NCBI GenBank assembly: GCA_016720825.1
Contig: JADKJV010000002.1
Span: 62,001 to 126,000, forward strand
Source: Chitinophagaceae bacterium
GTDB taxonomy: Bacteria; Bacteroidota; Bacteroidia; Chitinophagales; Chitinophagaceae
Reading direction: 5' to 3'
Length of the DNA: 64,000 nt
Shown: positions 55,450 to 63,357 of the stretch, one piece after another
Numbering within the stretch: the stretch's first letter is position 1
Layout: each line of letters starts with the position of its first letter
Notes under the pieces: model-generated
Database searches by the model: none
What the model was told of the DNA's origin: nothing
Seen by the model: the letters and a program-made list of their open reading frames with translations, nothing else
Program-made: the position numbers and the translations under genes

Positions 55450-57359
55450 ATGGCCTGGAAAAATCAGCAGGAATTTATTGATGCACTCAGCAGGGCTGGG
55501 GAATTACTCAGGGTGTCAACGTATGTGGATCCCAAACTGGAAATCGCCGAGATCACTGACCGGATCAGCAAATCAGGCGGTGGCGGAAAGGCCATCCTGT
55601 TTGAAAACACCGGGTATGATTTCCTGTACTAATGAATGCATACGGCAGTGAAAAAAGAATGTGCATGGCACTTGGTGTCCGGCATCTGGATGATACAGCC
55701 CGTGAAATTGAAGAACTCTTTAAACTGTTAGCTGCTCCCAAAGAAGGCATGATGGATAAACTGAAAATGTTACCCAAACTGGGACAGTTTGCTTCCTGGA
55801 TGCCCAAAGTGAAAAAGGGCAGGGGGGAATGCCAGCAAGTGGTGATGGTAAAACCGGATATCACTAAACTTCCGGTAATAACCTGCTGGCCCAATGACGG
55901 CGGCCCGTTTGTAACCTTACCCATTATCCATACCCGCGACCCGTTAAGCGGACAGCGAAACGTAGGCATGTACCGCATGCAGGTATTCGGCCCTGCACTC
56001 ACAGGTATGCACTGGCATAAGCATAAAGTTTCTGCCAAACACTTTGCAGAATATAAAAGACTCAACCAGAAAATGCCGGGGGCAGTTGCCCTGGGCGGTG
56101 ATCCGGTATATGCTTACTCAGCCACTGCACCATTGCCGGAAAATGTGGATGAATATATGCTCGCCGGGTTTCTCCGGAAGAAAAAAGTAGAGCTTGTTAA
56201 ATGTATCACCCAACCCGAAGTGGAAGTACCCGCAGATGCAGATTTTGTGATTGAAGGTTATGTGGATCCTTCAGATGAATTAATCTGGGAAGGTCCTTTT
56301 GGTGACCACACCGGTTATTATTCATTGCCCGACTGGTACCCTCGGTTTCATATAACAGCCATCACCCATAAAAAAATCCGGTTTATCCGGCTACCATCGT
56401 CGGTATACCGCCCAGGAAGATGCCTGGCTGGGAAAAGCCACAGAGCGGATTTTCCTTGCACCTATTAAAATGACCATGGTGCCTGAAATCATGGATATGG
56501 ATATGCCTGTGGAAGGAGTATTCCATAACCTGGTGATTACTCAAATCAAAAAAGATTATGCCGGCCAGGGACAAAAGTGATGAACGCCATGTGGGGCGCC
56601 GGGCAAATGATGTTTAATAAAATCCTGGTGATGGCAGGAGCCGAAGTTAAAATCCAGGATTACGAAGCGCTGACACAAACCGTTTTTAAAAACCTGAACC
56701 CTGCAACCGATATCAGTTTCTCCAGCGGACCGATGGATGTACTTGACCACAGCTGCAGCAAACTGGGTTTTGGCGGGAAAATGTGTATTGACGGTACAGC
56801 TAAAATGACTGAAGAATCTGATGACCTGTATAATACTGAATTGACCTGTACGCTGGAAAAGACAGATCAGTTATTGCAGAAATATCCTGATATAAAATCC
56901 ATCAATGCTTCTTTGCTGAAGAAAAATATTTCCTGCCTGGTTATTTCTGTGCGGAAAAACAAACCCGGACATATCCATTCGCTGCATGAATCGCTGGCCG
57001 CTGAAGAATCACTGGCTGGTTTGAAAATGATCCTGTATGTGGAGCACACCGTGGATCCACATGACCTGGGCACTGCGCTCTGGCGTTTTTGTAACAACCT
57101 GGATCCGAAAAGGGATCATATCCTCGTGAAGCAATTCCAGGGAAACAAATACACAGCCTGCATGGGACTCGATGGCACCCGGAAAACCAAAGAGCTGGAC
57201 GGATTCCAGCGGGATTGGCCAAATATCATTGTGGCAGATGAAGCAACGATCGAAGCTGTGGATGCGAAATGGGAGTCACTGAATATCGGTGAGTTTTTAC
57301 CATCACCATCCCTGAAATTTGCGAGCCAGGTATATGGCCCTTCGGCTACTGTGGAATGA
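55450..57359 (+). CDS. UbiD-family (de)carboxylase, four one-base frameshifts
   Basis: A prenylated-FMN-dependent decarboxylase family member, 637 residues when corrected. Breaks lie near 55617 (one T missing), 56375 (one A missing from an A-run), 56410 (one C missing) and 56572 (one A missing). Corrected blocks include GGGGKAILFENTGYDF, LMNAYGSEKRMCMALG, EGPFGDHTGYYSLPDWYPRF, HKKNPVYPATIVGIPPQED and MNAMWGAGQMMFNKILV. The conserved DHTG and EG.FG motifs support an active enzyme. Bacteroidota members are often annotated as menaquinone-related decarboxylases; the substrate is not determined. A TACATTTG box ends 5 bases before the ATG. Confidence 0.87.
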
Positions 57360-57402
57360 GTTTAGATTTCTTCATTTCCCTTCAAGACTTTACATTTAAC
57401 CT

Positions 57403-58443
57403 GTGAGTGCAGATTCAATACATATATTAATGACTGGTGGTGGTGCACCCGGAGCACCGGGTATCCTGCATTGCCTGCGTCAGGAAAAATCATGGACAAT
57501 TCACCTTGCAGATGTTGACCCGGAAGCTTCGGGGCGATATCTCGCTGATCATTTCACGGTTATTCCCGCTGCCAGCCATCCGGATTTTATCCCTTCCGTT
57601 TTAAAATACTGCCAGGAACATCAAATCAATATTATTCTTCCGTTAGTCACCCGCGAGCTGATTCCTTTTGCCAACGCAAAAAATATATTTGAAGAGAAAG
57701 GGATTCATGTGCTCGTATCTCCGGCTGCTTCGCTCGACATTGCCAATAATAAATCTGCTTTATACCAGTTTCTCCAATGGAGGGATATACCCGTTCCTGC
57801 ATTCCGCGTTGCTGAAACAGTTGAACAGTTTAAAGAAGCCGTAGAAGTATTGGGTTATCCCGCAAAACCTGTTTGTTTTAAACCATCGGTATCCAACGGT
57901 AGCCGGGGTTTCCGCGTCCTGCATACAGGAATCAATGAGCACGACTGGCTGTTTAACCAGAAACCCGACAGCCGTTATATCCAGTATGAAGATGCGTGCA
58001 GGATTTTATCATCAGCACCATTTCCTGAATTGCTGGTGAGTGAATACCTGCCGGGAGATGAATATTCAGTGGATTGCCTGTGTAATCATGGTGAAAGCCG
58101 GATCATTGTTCCCCGATTACGCATCAAACAAATAAACGGGATCAGTGTGAAGGGACAGTTTGTTGACAACGAAGAGATCAAACAAACCTGCAAAAGGATT
58201 GTTACCGAACTGAAACTGCATGGGAATATTGGTATCCAGCTCAAAGCGGATGCCGCCGGGAAATTCCAGATCCTGGAGATCAATCCCCGGGTGCAGGGCA
58301 GCATTTCCACTTGTCTGGGTGCCGGCGTAAACCTGCCAGTACTGGCTATCCGGCAGGAATTGGGATTGCCGGATTCTGATCTGTCAGTTCAAATCAGGTG
58401 GGGAAGTCATTTTTCCAGGTACTGGTCGGATATTAATTACTGA
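57403..58443 (+). CDS. ATP-grasp domain protein
   Basis: A 346-residue protein starting at GTG 57403 with a Rossmann-like N-domain (IHILMTGGGAPGAPGIL) and an ATP-grasp core (CFKPSVSNGSRGFRVL, ELLVSEYLPGDEYSVDCLC, HGNIGIQLKADAAGKFQILE, INPRVQGS), closest in style to carbamoyl-phosphate synthase large-subunit and amino-acid ligase domains. It should form an amide or acyl-phosphate bond, but the partner is unknown. In other genomes such proteins occur with HAD or glycosyltransferase genes; here it stands alone between UbiD and TraB genes. Confidence 0.82.
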   Translation: MSADSIHILMTGGGAPGAPGILHCLRQEKSWTIHLADVDPEASGRYLADHFTVIPAASHPDFIPSVLKYCQEHQINIILPLVTRELIPFANAKNIFEEKGIHVLVSPAASLDIANNKSALYQFLQWRDIPVPAFRVAETVEQFKEAVEVLGYPAKPVCFKPSVSNGSRGFRVLHTGINEHDWLFNQKPDSRYIQYEDACRILSSAPFPELLVSEYLPGDEYSVDCLCNHGESRIIVPRLRIKQINGISVKGQFVDNEEIKQTCKRIVTELKLHGNIGIQLKADAAGKFQILEINPRVQGSISTCLGAGVNLPVLAIRQELGLPDSDLSVQIRWGSHFSRYWSDINY

Positions 58444-58516
58444 CACAAAGGCATAATCCCGTTTCCGGTTTCAATTTTGATGGAGGAAGGAGTCGTTTGA
58501 CAGTTAATCATCTATT

Positions 58517-59419
58517 ATGAAAAAAATCAGCATAACACTGCTCGCCGGCCTGCTTGCCCTGGGCGCTATGGCCCAGAAGGATAATAATAAAACACTGCTC
58601 TGGAAGATCAGCGGGAATGGCCTGGCGAAAGCCTCTTATTTATATGGCACCATACATATGCTTTGTGAAGATGATGCAGGGCTGAGCAAGAACATGAAAG
58701 AGGCTATTGCCACCAGCGATGAAATCTATTTTGAAGTGGATATGGATAACCTCTTTGAAATGATGGGTGTACTTGGCAAAATGAAAATGAAAGGGGATAC
58801 CACACTGAAAGACCTGCTCAGTGCAGAAGATTATAAAAAAGTAAAAAACTTTTTTGATGCCAAGGGTTCCATGCTGCCTTTCTCTATGCTTGAAACGTAT
58901 AAACCCATCTTGGCAGCATCCACCCTGGAAACCGGATCATTACCCTGTGAAAACACCGCGATGATGGAACAGGTAATTATGACTGAGGCCAAAAAATGGA
59001 ATAAGAAAATCAACGGACTTGAAACCATGAGTTTCCAGGCTGGCTTGCTGGATAGTATCCCTTACAAACTCCAGGCAGAACAGCTGGTTTCATATGTAAA
59101 CAAAGCCGGTACTACGGAAGGCGATGATGATGAAATGAAGGCGATGTTCAAAGCATACAATGACCAGGATCTGAAAAAGCTGGAGATGCTGATGGTTGAA
59201 ACAGCTCCGGGCATGTCGGCATTCACTGATACTTTCCTGTATCACCGCAACCAGAAATGGGTGGCTAAACTGAAATCCATATTACCGGCCAAATCGGTGG
59301 TAATAGCCGTTGGCGCGGGACATTTACCCGGGGAGAAAGGAGTGATTAACCTGCTCCGGAACGCCGGATATACTGTTACGCCTGTTGAAAACAAACTACA
59401 CGACAACCGGGAAATCTGA
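58517..59419 (+). CDS. TraB/GumN family protein
   Basis: A 300-residue secreted protein: signal peptide (KKISITLLAGLLALGAMAQ), then LWKISGNGLAKASYLYGTIHM with the first conserved histidine and glycine block. SDEIYFEVDMDN follows, and the C-terminal VVIAVGAGHLPGEKGVINLL carries the second GxxH motif. TraB/GumN proteins resemble Tiki-type metalloproteases and may act in the periplasm; activity in bacteria is largely unproven. Length is typical. Confidence 0.9.
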   Translation: MKKISITLLAGLLALGAMAQKDNNKTLLWKISGNGLAKASYLYGTIHMLCEDDAGLSKNMKEAIATSDEIYFEVDMDNLFEMMGVLGKMKMKGDTTLKDLLSAEDYKKVKNFFDAKGSMLPFSMLETYKPILAASTLETGSLPCENTAMMEQVIMTEAKKWNKKINGLETMSFQAGLLDSIPYKLQAEQLVSYVNKAGTTEGDDDEMKAMFKAYNDQDLKKLEMLMVETAPGMSAFTDTFLYHRNQKWVAKLKSILPAKSVVIAVGAGHLPGEKGVINLLRNAGYTVTPVENKLHDNREI

Positions 59420-59456
59420 TTCCGGTCAGGCTGCCAAACAATCCTTTAATTTCTTT

Positions 59457-59487
59457 TTTGCAAAGGCTGGATTTCTGAGTAAATTTA
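59457..59487 (+). promoter_or_regulatory. Bacteroidota-type promoter for the tandem-domain gene
   Basis: TTTG (59457-59460), a 19-base spacer, TAAATTTA (59480-59487; one mismatch to TAnnTTTG). The ATG at 59510 follows 22 bases later. Confidence 0.6.
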
Positions 59488-59509
59488 GTCCGGATCACCT
59501 GTTACCGGA

Positions 59510-60517
59510 ATGAAAAAATGGCTTTTTACAATATTATCCCTGGCTGGCTTCAGCCTGGTTGCCGGCAGTACCGAAACACCGGCAGATGCTTCCCCTTTCG
59601 TGCATGAAAAGAATGTATTGTTTACTCCAAGTGCTGATTTTGATTCTATCTGGGTTGATTATGATATTAAGGAAGAGGAGCAACTCGGTATGCGTGTCCA
59701 TGTAAAATTCACCACACATGAAATGAAAGGCATGGATGCCTATCTGGCCATTTACTTTGAATATAATGATGAAATGGCTGGCATCCTCAAGGATAAGAAT
59801 TCAAAATTTGCCAGCACAGTAGGGGATGTGGCCGTGTATAAAGCCATCAAACCGGCATATGAACCGGCTGAATATGCAGATCTGTCTGTTTTCATGCCTT
59901 ACGCGGAATTCGATCTCGAGCCCGGAGTGTATGACCTCACTATGGATGTGCGCCTGATTTATAAAGCCGGTGGTATTATCCAGGACCTGACTTACTACGA
60001 TTTTGAATACACCAAACCCGGCAGTCCTGCCGACGCAGAATCAGAACATAAAGCAGATGCCACTTTTGAAAAATTATGGGTGGATTATGATGTAACCGAG
60101 AATGGCAAAAACGGGATGCGGATCCATGTGAAATTCTCACTCACTAATCTCAAAGACATCGATTGTTATCTAGGTGTATATTTTGAAAAAAAGAGCGGCG
60201 AGAAAATTGATGGTGTTAATACAGAGTACAGAAGTAAAAACGGCCAGCTGGCGGTTTATAAAAGCCTGAAACCGGCGTATGAAGATGCTGTGTATAAGGA
60301 TGTGCAGGTATTCATGCCGTATAGTGAAATCAATACCGGCAAGGGCAAGTTTGATCTCAGGCTCGATGCTGATATCATCCTCAAAAACGGTGACATGGTG
60401 AAACACCTCACCGATTATGAATTCTGGCTTGAAAATAAAAATGCCGGTCCATTCGGAACCGGCACTTCACACAACTTCAGTCTTTTTATCAGAACTGTTC
60501 CAGAACAGAGAACATAA
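59510..60517 (+). CDS. Secreted protein with two tandem copies of an unknown domain
   Basis: A 335-residue protein with signal peptide (KKWLFTILSLAGFSLVAGS) and two about 130-residue repeats. Copy 1 runs IWVDYDIKEEEQLGMRVHVK, AVYKAIKPAYEPAEYADLSV, FMPYAEFDLEPGVYDLTMDV. Copy 2 runs LWVDYDVTENGKNGMRIHVK, AVYKSLKPAYEDAVYKDVQV, FMPYSEINTGKGKFDLRLDA. They are joined by a linker rich in Ala, Asp and Glu. Each looks like an all-beta domain. Family unknown to me. The final 30 residues (NKNAGPFGTGTSHNF...) overlap a terminator hairpin of ndk and the ndk 3' end by 29 bases, so the natural stop may lie earlier if one base is missing there. Confidence 0.72.
   Translation: MKKWLFTILSLAGFSLVAGSTETPADASPFVHEKNVLFTPSADFDSIWVDYDIKEEEQLGMRVHVKFTTHEMKGMDAYLAIYFEYNDEMAGILKDKNSKFASTVGDVAVYKAIKPAYEPAEYADLSVFMPYAEFDLEPGVYDLTMDVRLIYKAGGIIQDLTYYDFEYTKPGSPADAESEHKADATFEKLWVDYDVTENGKNGMRIHVKFSLTNLKDIDCYLGVYFEKKSGEKIDGVNTEYRSKNGQLAVYKSLKPAYEDAVYKDVQVFMPYSEINTGKGKFDLRLDADIILKNGDMVKHLTDYEFWLENKNAGPFGTGTSHNFSLFIRTVPEQRT
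60442..60464 (-). terminator. Intrinsic terminator for ndk
   Basis: TGCCGGT (60442-60448) and ACCGGCA (60458-60464) form a 7-bp stem. On the minus strand it is followed by a T-rich tract (complement of GAAAATAAAAA). It lies inside the 3' end of the convergent tandem-domain gene. Confidence 0.7.
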
Positions 60518-60905
60518 AATCACCTTCGATTTTAGCATTAGCATCACTGTCGCTGCCATGAATGGCGTTTTCACCTACAGAAGCCGCGTATAATTTGCGG
60601 ATGGTGTTTGCTTCAGCTTTGGCAGGATCAGTTGCGCCGATCAGCTTGCGGAAATCTTCCACAGCATTTTCTTTTTCCAGGATAGCCGCGATAATCGGGC
60701 CCTGGCACATAAACTCAACAAGCTCCTTGTAGAAAGGGCGCTCTTTGTGGATAGCATAGAATTCACCCGCTTTTTCAGGAGTCAGTTTAGTCATTTTCAT
60801 GGCTTTAAACTTATAACCTTCCTGGATAATACGGTCAAGAATAGCGCCGGCATGTCCGTTTTTAAAGGCATCCGGTTTGATCATGGTAAACGTGCGATTG
60901 CTCAT
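60489..60905 (-). CDS. ndk: Nucleoside-diphosphate kinase
   Basis: Transfers the gamma-phosphate between NTPs and NDPs through a phosphohistidine. 138 residues: RTFTMIKPDAFKNGHAGAIL at the start, then KERPFYKELVEFMCQGPIIA, and the active-site histidine in ENAIHGSDSDANAKIE. The ATG at 60903-60905 (MSNRTFTM) fits the family start; an upstream in-frame extension is not conserved. A TACCTTTG -7 box lies on the minus strand at 60933-60940, 27 bases upstream. Confidence 0.95.
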   Translation of the reverse strand: MSNRTFTMIKPDAFKNGHAGAILDRIIQEGYKFKAMKMTKLTPEKAGEFYAIHKERPFYKELVEFMCQGPIIAAILEKENAVEDFRKLIGATDPAKAEANTIRKLYAASVGENAIHGSDSDANAKIEGDFMFSVLEQF

Positions 60906-61038
60906 AGTTACGTGTATTTGTTTTTTGCGCCGCAAAGGTACGTCAAAAACAGTTGTATTGGATTATAAATCAGAAATGATGCGTTTTGAGGCAAAGTGTT
61001 TGGGGTGAAACCGGTATTCATTGGAATACAGGTAATTC

Positions 61039-61198
61039 AGGGCTGCCAGCTTTCAGAAGGTTGGAAGCTCTAAAAAAGGGAATTTGGATGAAAATCCATC
61101 AGTTAAAAAACATTTTCTGGCGGGATTTTTCACATGGCTGTCTGAAAAAAATTGCGTACCCTAAAAGAGCTTCCAACCTTCTGAAAGCTGGCAGCCCT
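61039..61198. repeat. REP-like pair: perfect 33-bp inverted repeat
   Basis: The left arm 61039-61071 starts AGGGCTGCCAGCTTTCAGAA and ends GGAAGCTCT. The right arm 61166-61198 is its exact reverse complement. Each arm is itself an imperfect hairpin (GGGCTGCCAGC-TT against AAGGTTGGAAGCTC). The intervening 94 bases carry no gene. A diverged single arm occurs at 37240. The pair lies in the intergenic space between ndk and nrnA. Confidence 0.85.
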
Positions 61199-61343
61199 TT
61201 TCACGCCAACGAAAAACAACTGGCAGCACATTTCCTTCGAAATGAAATACCGTCGTTTCAACTCAGTTAGTTAGGGTTGTTTTCCCCGCCATTCAACTTT
61301 ACAGGGTTTCATGGCCTGATTTTCATACCTTCGCAGCCGCTTT

Positions 61344-62354
61344 ATGCAGCCTGTTCAGGAGATATACCCCTTACTCAGCGGCCCCGCCCGCAGAATCGTA
61401 ATTACCACGCACCAAAAGCCGGATGCGGATGCTATGGGTTCTTCCCTGGCACTGAAACAACTATTAATCCAGCTGGGGCATAGCGTAACCGTTATTTCCC
61501 CCACCAACTGGGCCGGATGGGTGAACTGGATGTCAGGCACTGACGAAGTCCTCGATTTTGAAGCCGACCGCAATGCCTGCCTGGAAGTAATTGCCGAAGC
61601 AGAGTGGATTTTCTGTCTCGATTACAACCATTTCGCGCGCACCAAAGCCATGGAACAACCGCTTCGTGAAAAAGAAGCAATCAAAATCCTGATTGACCAC
61701 CACCAGGAACCCGATTCACCTGCATTCACATACGGAATCAGCGATACACGCAAAAGTTCCACCTGTGAAATGATTTACGATTTTATCGTGGAATCAGGAC
61801 ATGCAGACAAAATCAACCTCACCATGGCTGAATGCATTTATGCCGGCCTGGTAGGGGATACCGGTTCTTTCCGTTTCCCTTCTGCCCACGAAGGGGTGCA
61901 CCGGATTGTAGCCGAACTGAAAGCAAAAGGATTATCACATACTTCCATTCACGAAAACCTGTTTGATAATTTCCTGGAAAACAGGTTACGTTTTATCGGT
62001 CATGTGCTGATGAACCGGATGGAAATTTTTTATGAATATAATACGGCACTGATCGTCATTCCCAAATCTGATTTACTCAGGTTCAGAATCCGCACCGGTG
62101 ATACAGAAGGCCTCGTCAACTATCCCCAATCCATCCAGGGAATTAAACTGGTGGCACTGGTGATTGACCGCGATGAAGAAAGAAAATGGAGTTTCCGCAG
62201 CAAAGGGGATTTCGACTGTAACAAATTCGCCCGTAAATACTTTAACGGTGGCGGGCATTTTGCGGCGTCCGGTGGACACAGCGCAGATTCATTAGACCAG
62301 ACCGTCCGCCGTTTTAAAGAAGTTTTGAAAGAAAACGAAGCATTACTCAAATAA
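61344..62354 (+). CDS. nrnA: DHH-family bifunctional oligoribonuclease/PAP phosphatase NrnA
   Basis: Degrades very short RNAs (nanoRNA) and/or dephosphorylates pAp. 336 residues. The DHH domain shows TTHQKPDADAMGSSLALKQL, IFCLDYNHF, KILIDHHQEPDSPAF and YAGLVGDTGSFRF. The C-terminal DHHA1 domain has the nucleotide motif YFNGGGHFAASGGHS. All metal ligands look intact. A TACCTTCG box at 61326-61333 (one mismatch to consensus) lies 10 bases upstream of the ATG. The FKBP gene starts 14 bases after the stop, so they are probably co-transcribed. Confidence 0.93.
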   Translation: MQPVQEIYPLLSGPARRIVITTHQKPDADAMGSSLALKQLLIQLGHSVTVISPTNWAGWVNWMSGTDEVLDFEADRNACLEVIAEAEWIFCLDYNHFARTKAMEQPLREKEAIKILIDHHQEPDSPAFTYGISDTRKSSTCEMIYDFIVESGHADKINLTMAECIYAGLVGDTGSFRFPSAHEGVHRIVAELKAKGLSHTSIHENLFDNFLENRLRFIGHVLMNRMEIFYEYNTALIVIPKSDLLRFRIRTGDTEGLVNYPQSIQGIKLVALVIDRDEERKWSFRSKGDFDCNKFARKYFNGGGHFAASGGHSADSLDQTVRRFKEVLKENEALLK

Positions 62355-62368
62355 TAAAAAACACAATA

Positions 62369-63304
62369 ATGAAGACCTCAAAATTCCTCGCCGGTGCAAT
62401 AGCCATTTGTATCCTGGCAGTATCCTGTAACAAAGTGAGTTACAAAAAAACACCCGGTGGCATGACTTACCAGCTGTTTGCCGGTAAAGATACCCAGCAC
62501 ATTTATGCAGGGAATATCATGAAACTGAATATCAAAACCGTGATCAGAACCGGTGAGAAACATTCAGTTTATTTTACTACCGAAGGACGCATGCCTGTAT
62601 TCCTGCCTGTACCTGGTTCATCCACTCCTTATGACCTGAGTGAATTATGGACCAAACTGAAAGTAGGTGACAGCCTCGTGGCTACCCAGATGATGGATAC
62701 TTTCATCAAAAGAAATCCTGAACTGATCCAGCGCTTTAAAGCCGGCGACCGCATTCTGAACTATGTAAAAGTACTGGCTGTGTATACCAGCGATTCAGCA
62801 GCCAATGCCGATAACATGAAAATGCAGAACGAGTGGATGAAGAATGAAGAAGCCACGATCGTTAAATACCTGGCCGATAAAAAAATCAATGCACAAAAAA
62901 CACCATCCGGTGCTTATGTTGAAATGATCACCCCCGGTACAGGCCCACTCGTTGATTCAGGTAAATATGTTTCCGTAAACTATACAGGCAGAACTTTTTC
63001 AGGTGTTAAATTCGACAGCAATACTGACAGCACTTTCCAGCATGTAACACCCCTTTCATTCCAGGTGAACACCGGTGCAATGATCAAGGGTTTTGACGAA
63101 GCTATGCGCTTTATGAATGTAGGTTGTGAAACCCGCGTATATGTTCCTTCTATGCTGGGTTATGGCCCGAATCCTCCCCAGGGTTCACCCATCAAACCTT
63201 TTGAATCACTGATCTTCGACCTGAAACTTGTTGGCATCAGCGATGGTCCTGCAAGAAACCAGGCACCTGTTACACCACACGGACAACCCGGTGGCAACCA
63301 GTAA
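62369..63304 (+). CDS. FKBP-type peptidyl-prolyl isomerase, lipoprotein
   Basis: A 311-residue folding catalyst. The lipobox (ICILAVSCNKV) predicts a lipid-anchored periplasmic protein. There appear to be two FKBP-like halves: a degenerate N-terminal one (GMTYQLFAGKDTQHIYAGNI, LWTKLKVGDSLVATQMMD) and a canonical C-terminal one (YVSVNYTGRTFSGVKFDSN, TGAMIKGFDEAMRFMNVGCE, RVYVPSMLGYGPNPPQGSPI). The C-terminal domain retains the family active-site aromatic and GFDE/LGYG features. It ends in a Pro/Gly/Gln tail and a strong terminator. Confidence 0.92.
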   Translation: MKTSKFLAGAIAICILAVSCNKVSYKKTPGGMTYQLFAGKDTQHIYAGNIMKLNIKTVIRTGEKHSVYFTTEGRMPVFLPVPGSSTPYDLSELWTKLKVGDSLVATQMMDTFIKRNPELIQRFKAGDRILNYVKVLAVYTSDSAANADNMKMQNEWMKNEEATIVKYLADKKINAQKTPSGAYVEMITPGTGPLVDSGKYVSVNYTGRTFSGVKFDSNTDSTFQHVTPLSFQVNTGAMIKGFDEAMRFMNVGCETRVYVPSMLGYGPNPPQGSPIKPFESLIFDLKLVGISDGPARNQAPVTPHGQPGGNQ

Positions 63305-63326
63305 CACCTCCATATAACTGATTAGA

Positions 63327-63357
63327 ATACCCGCCACCCGGCGGGTATTTTTTTTAG
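63327..63357 (+). terminator. Intrinsic terminator after the FKBP gene
   Basis: A 9-bp stem, ATACCCGCC (63327-63335) and GGCGGGTAT (63340-63348), followed by eight T's, overlapping the stop codon of the convergent folP. Confidence 0.88.
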
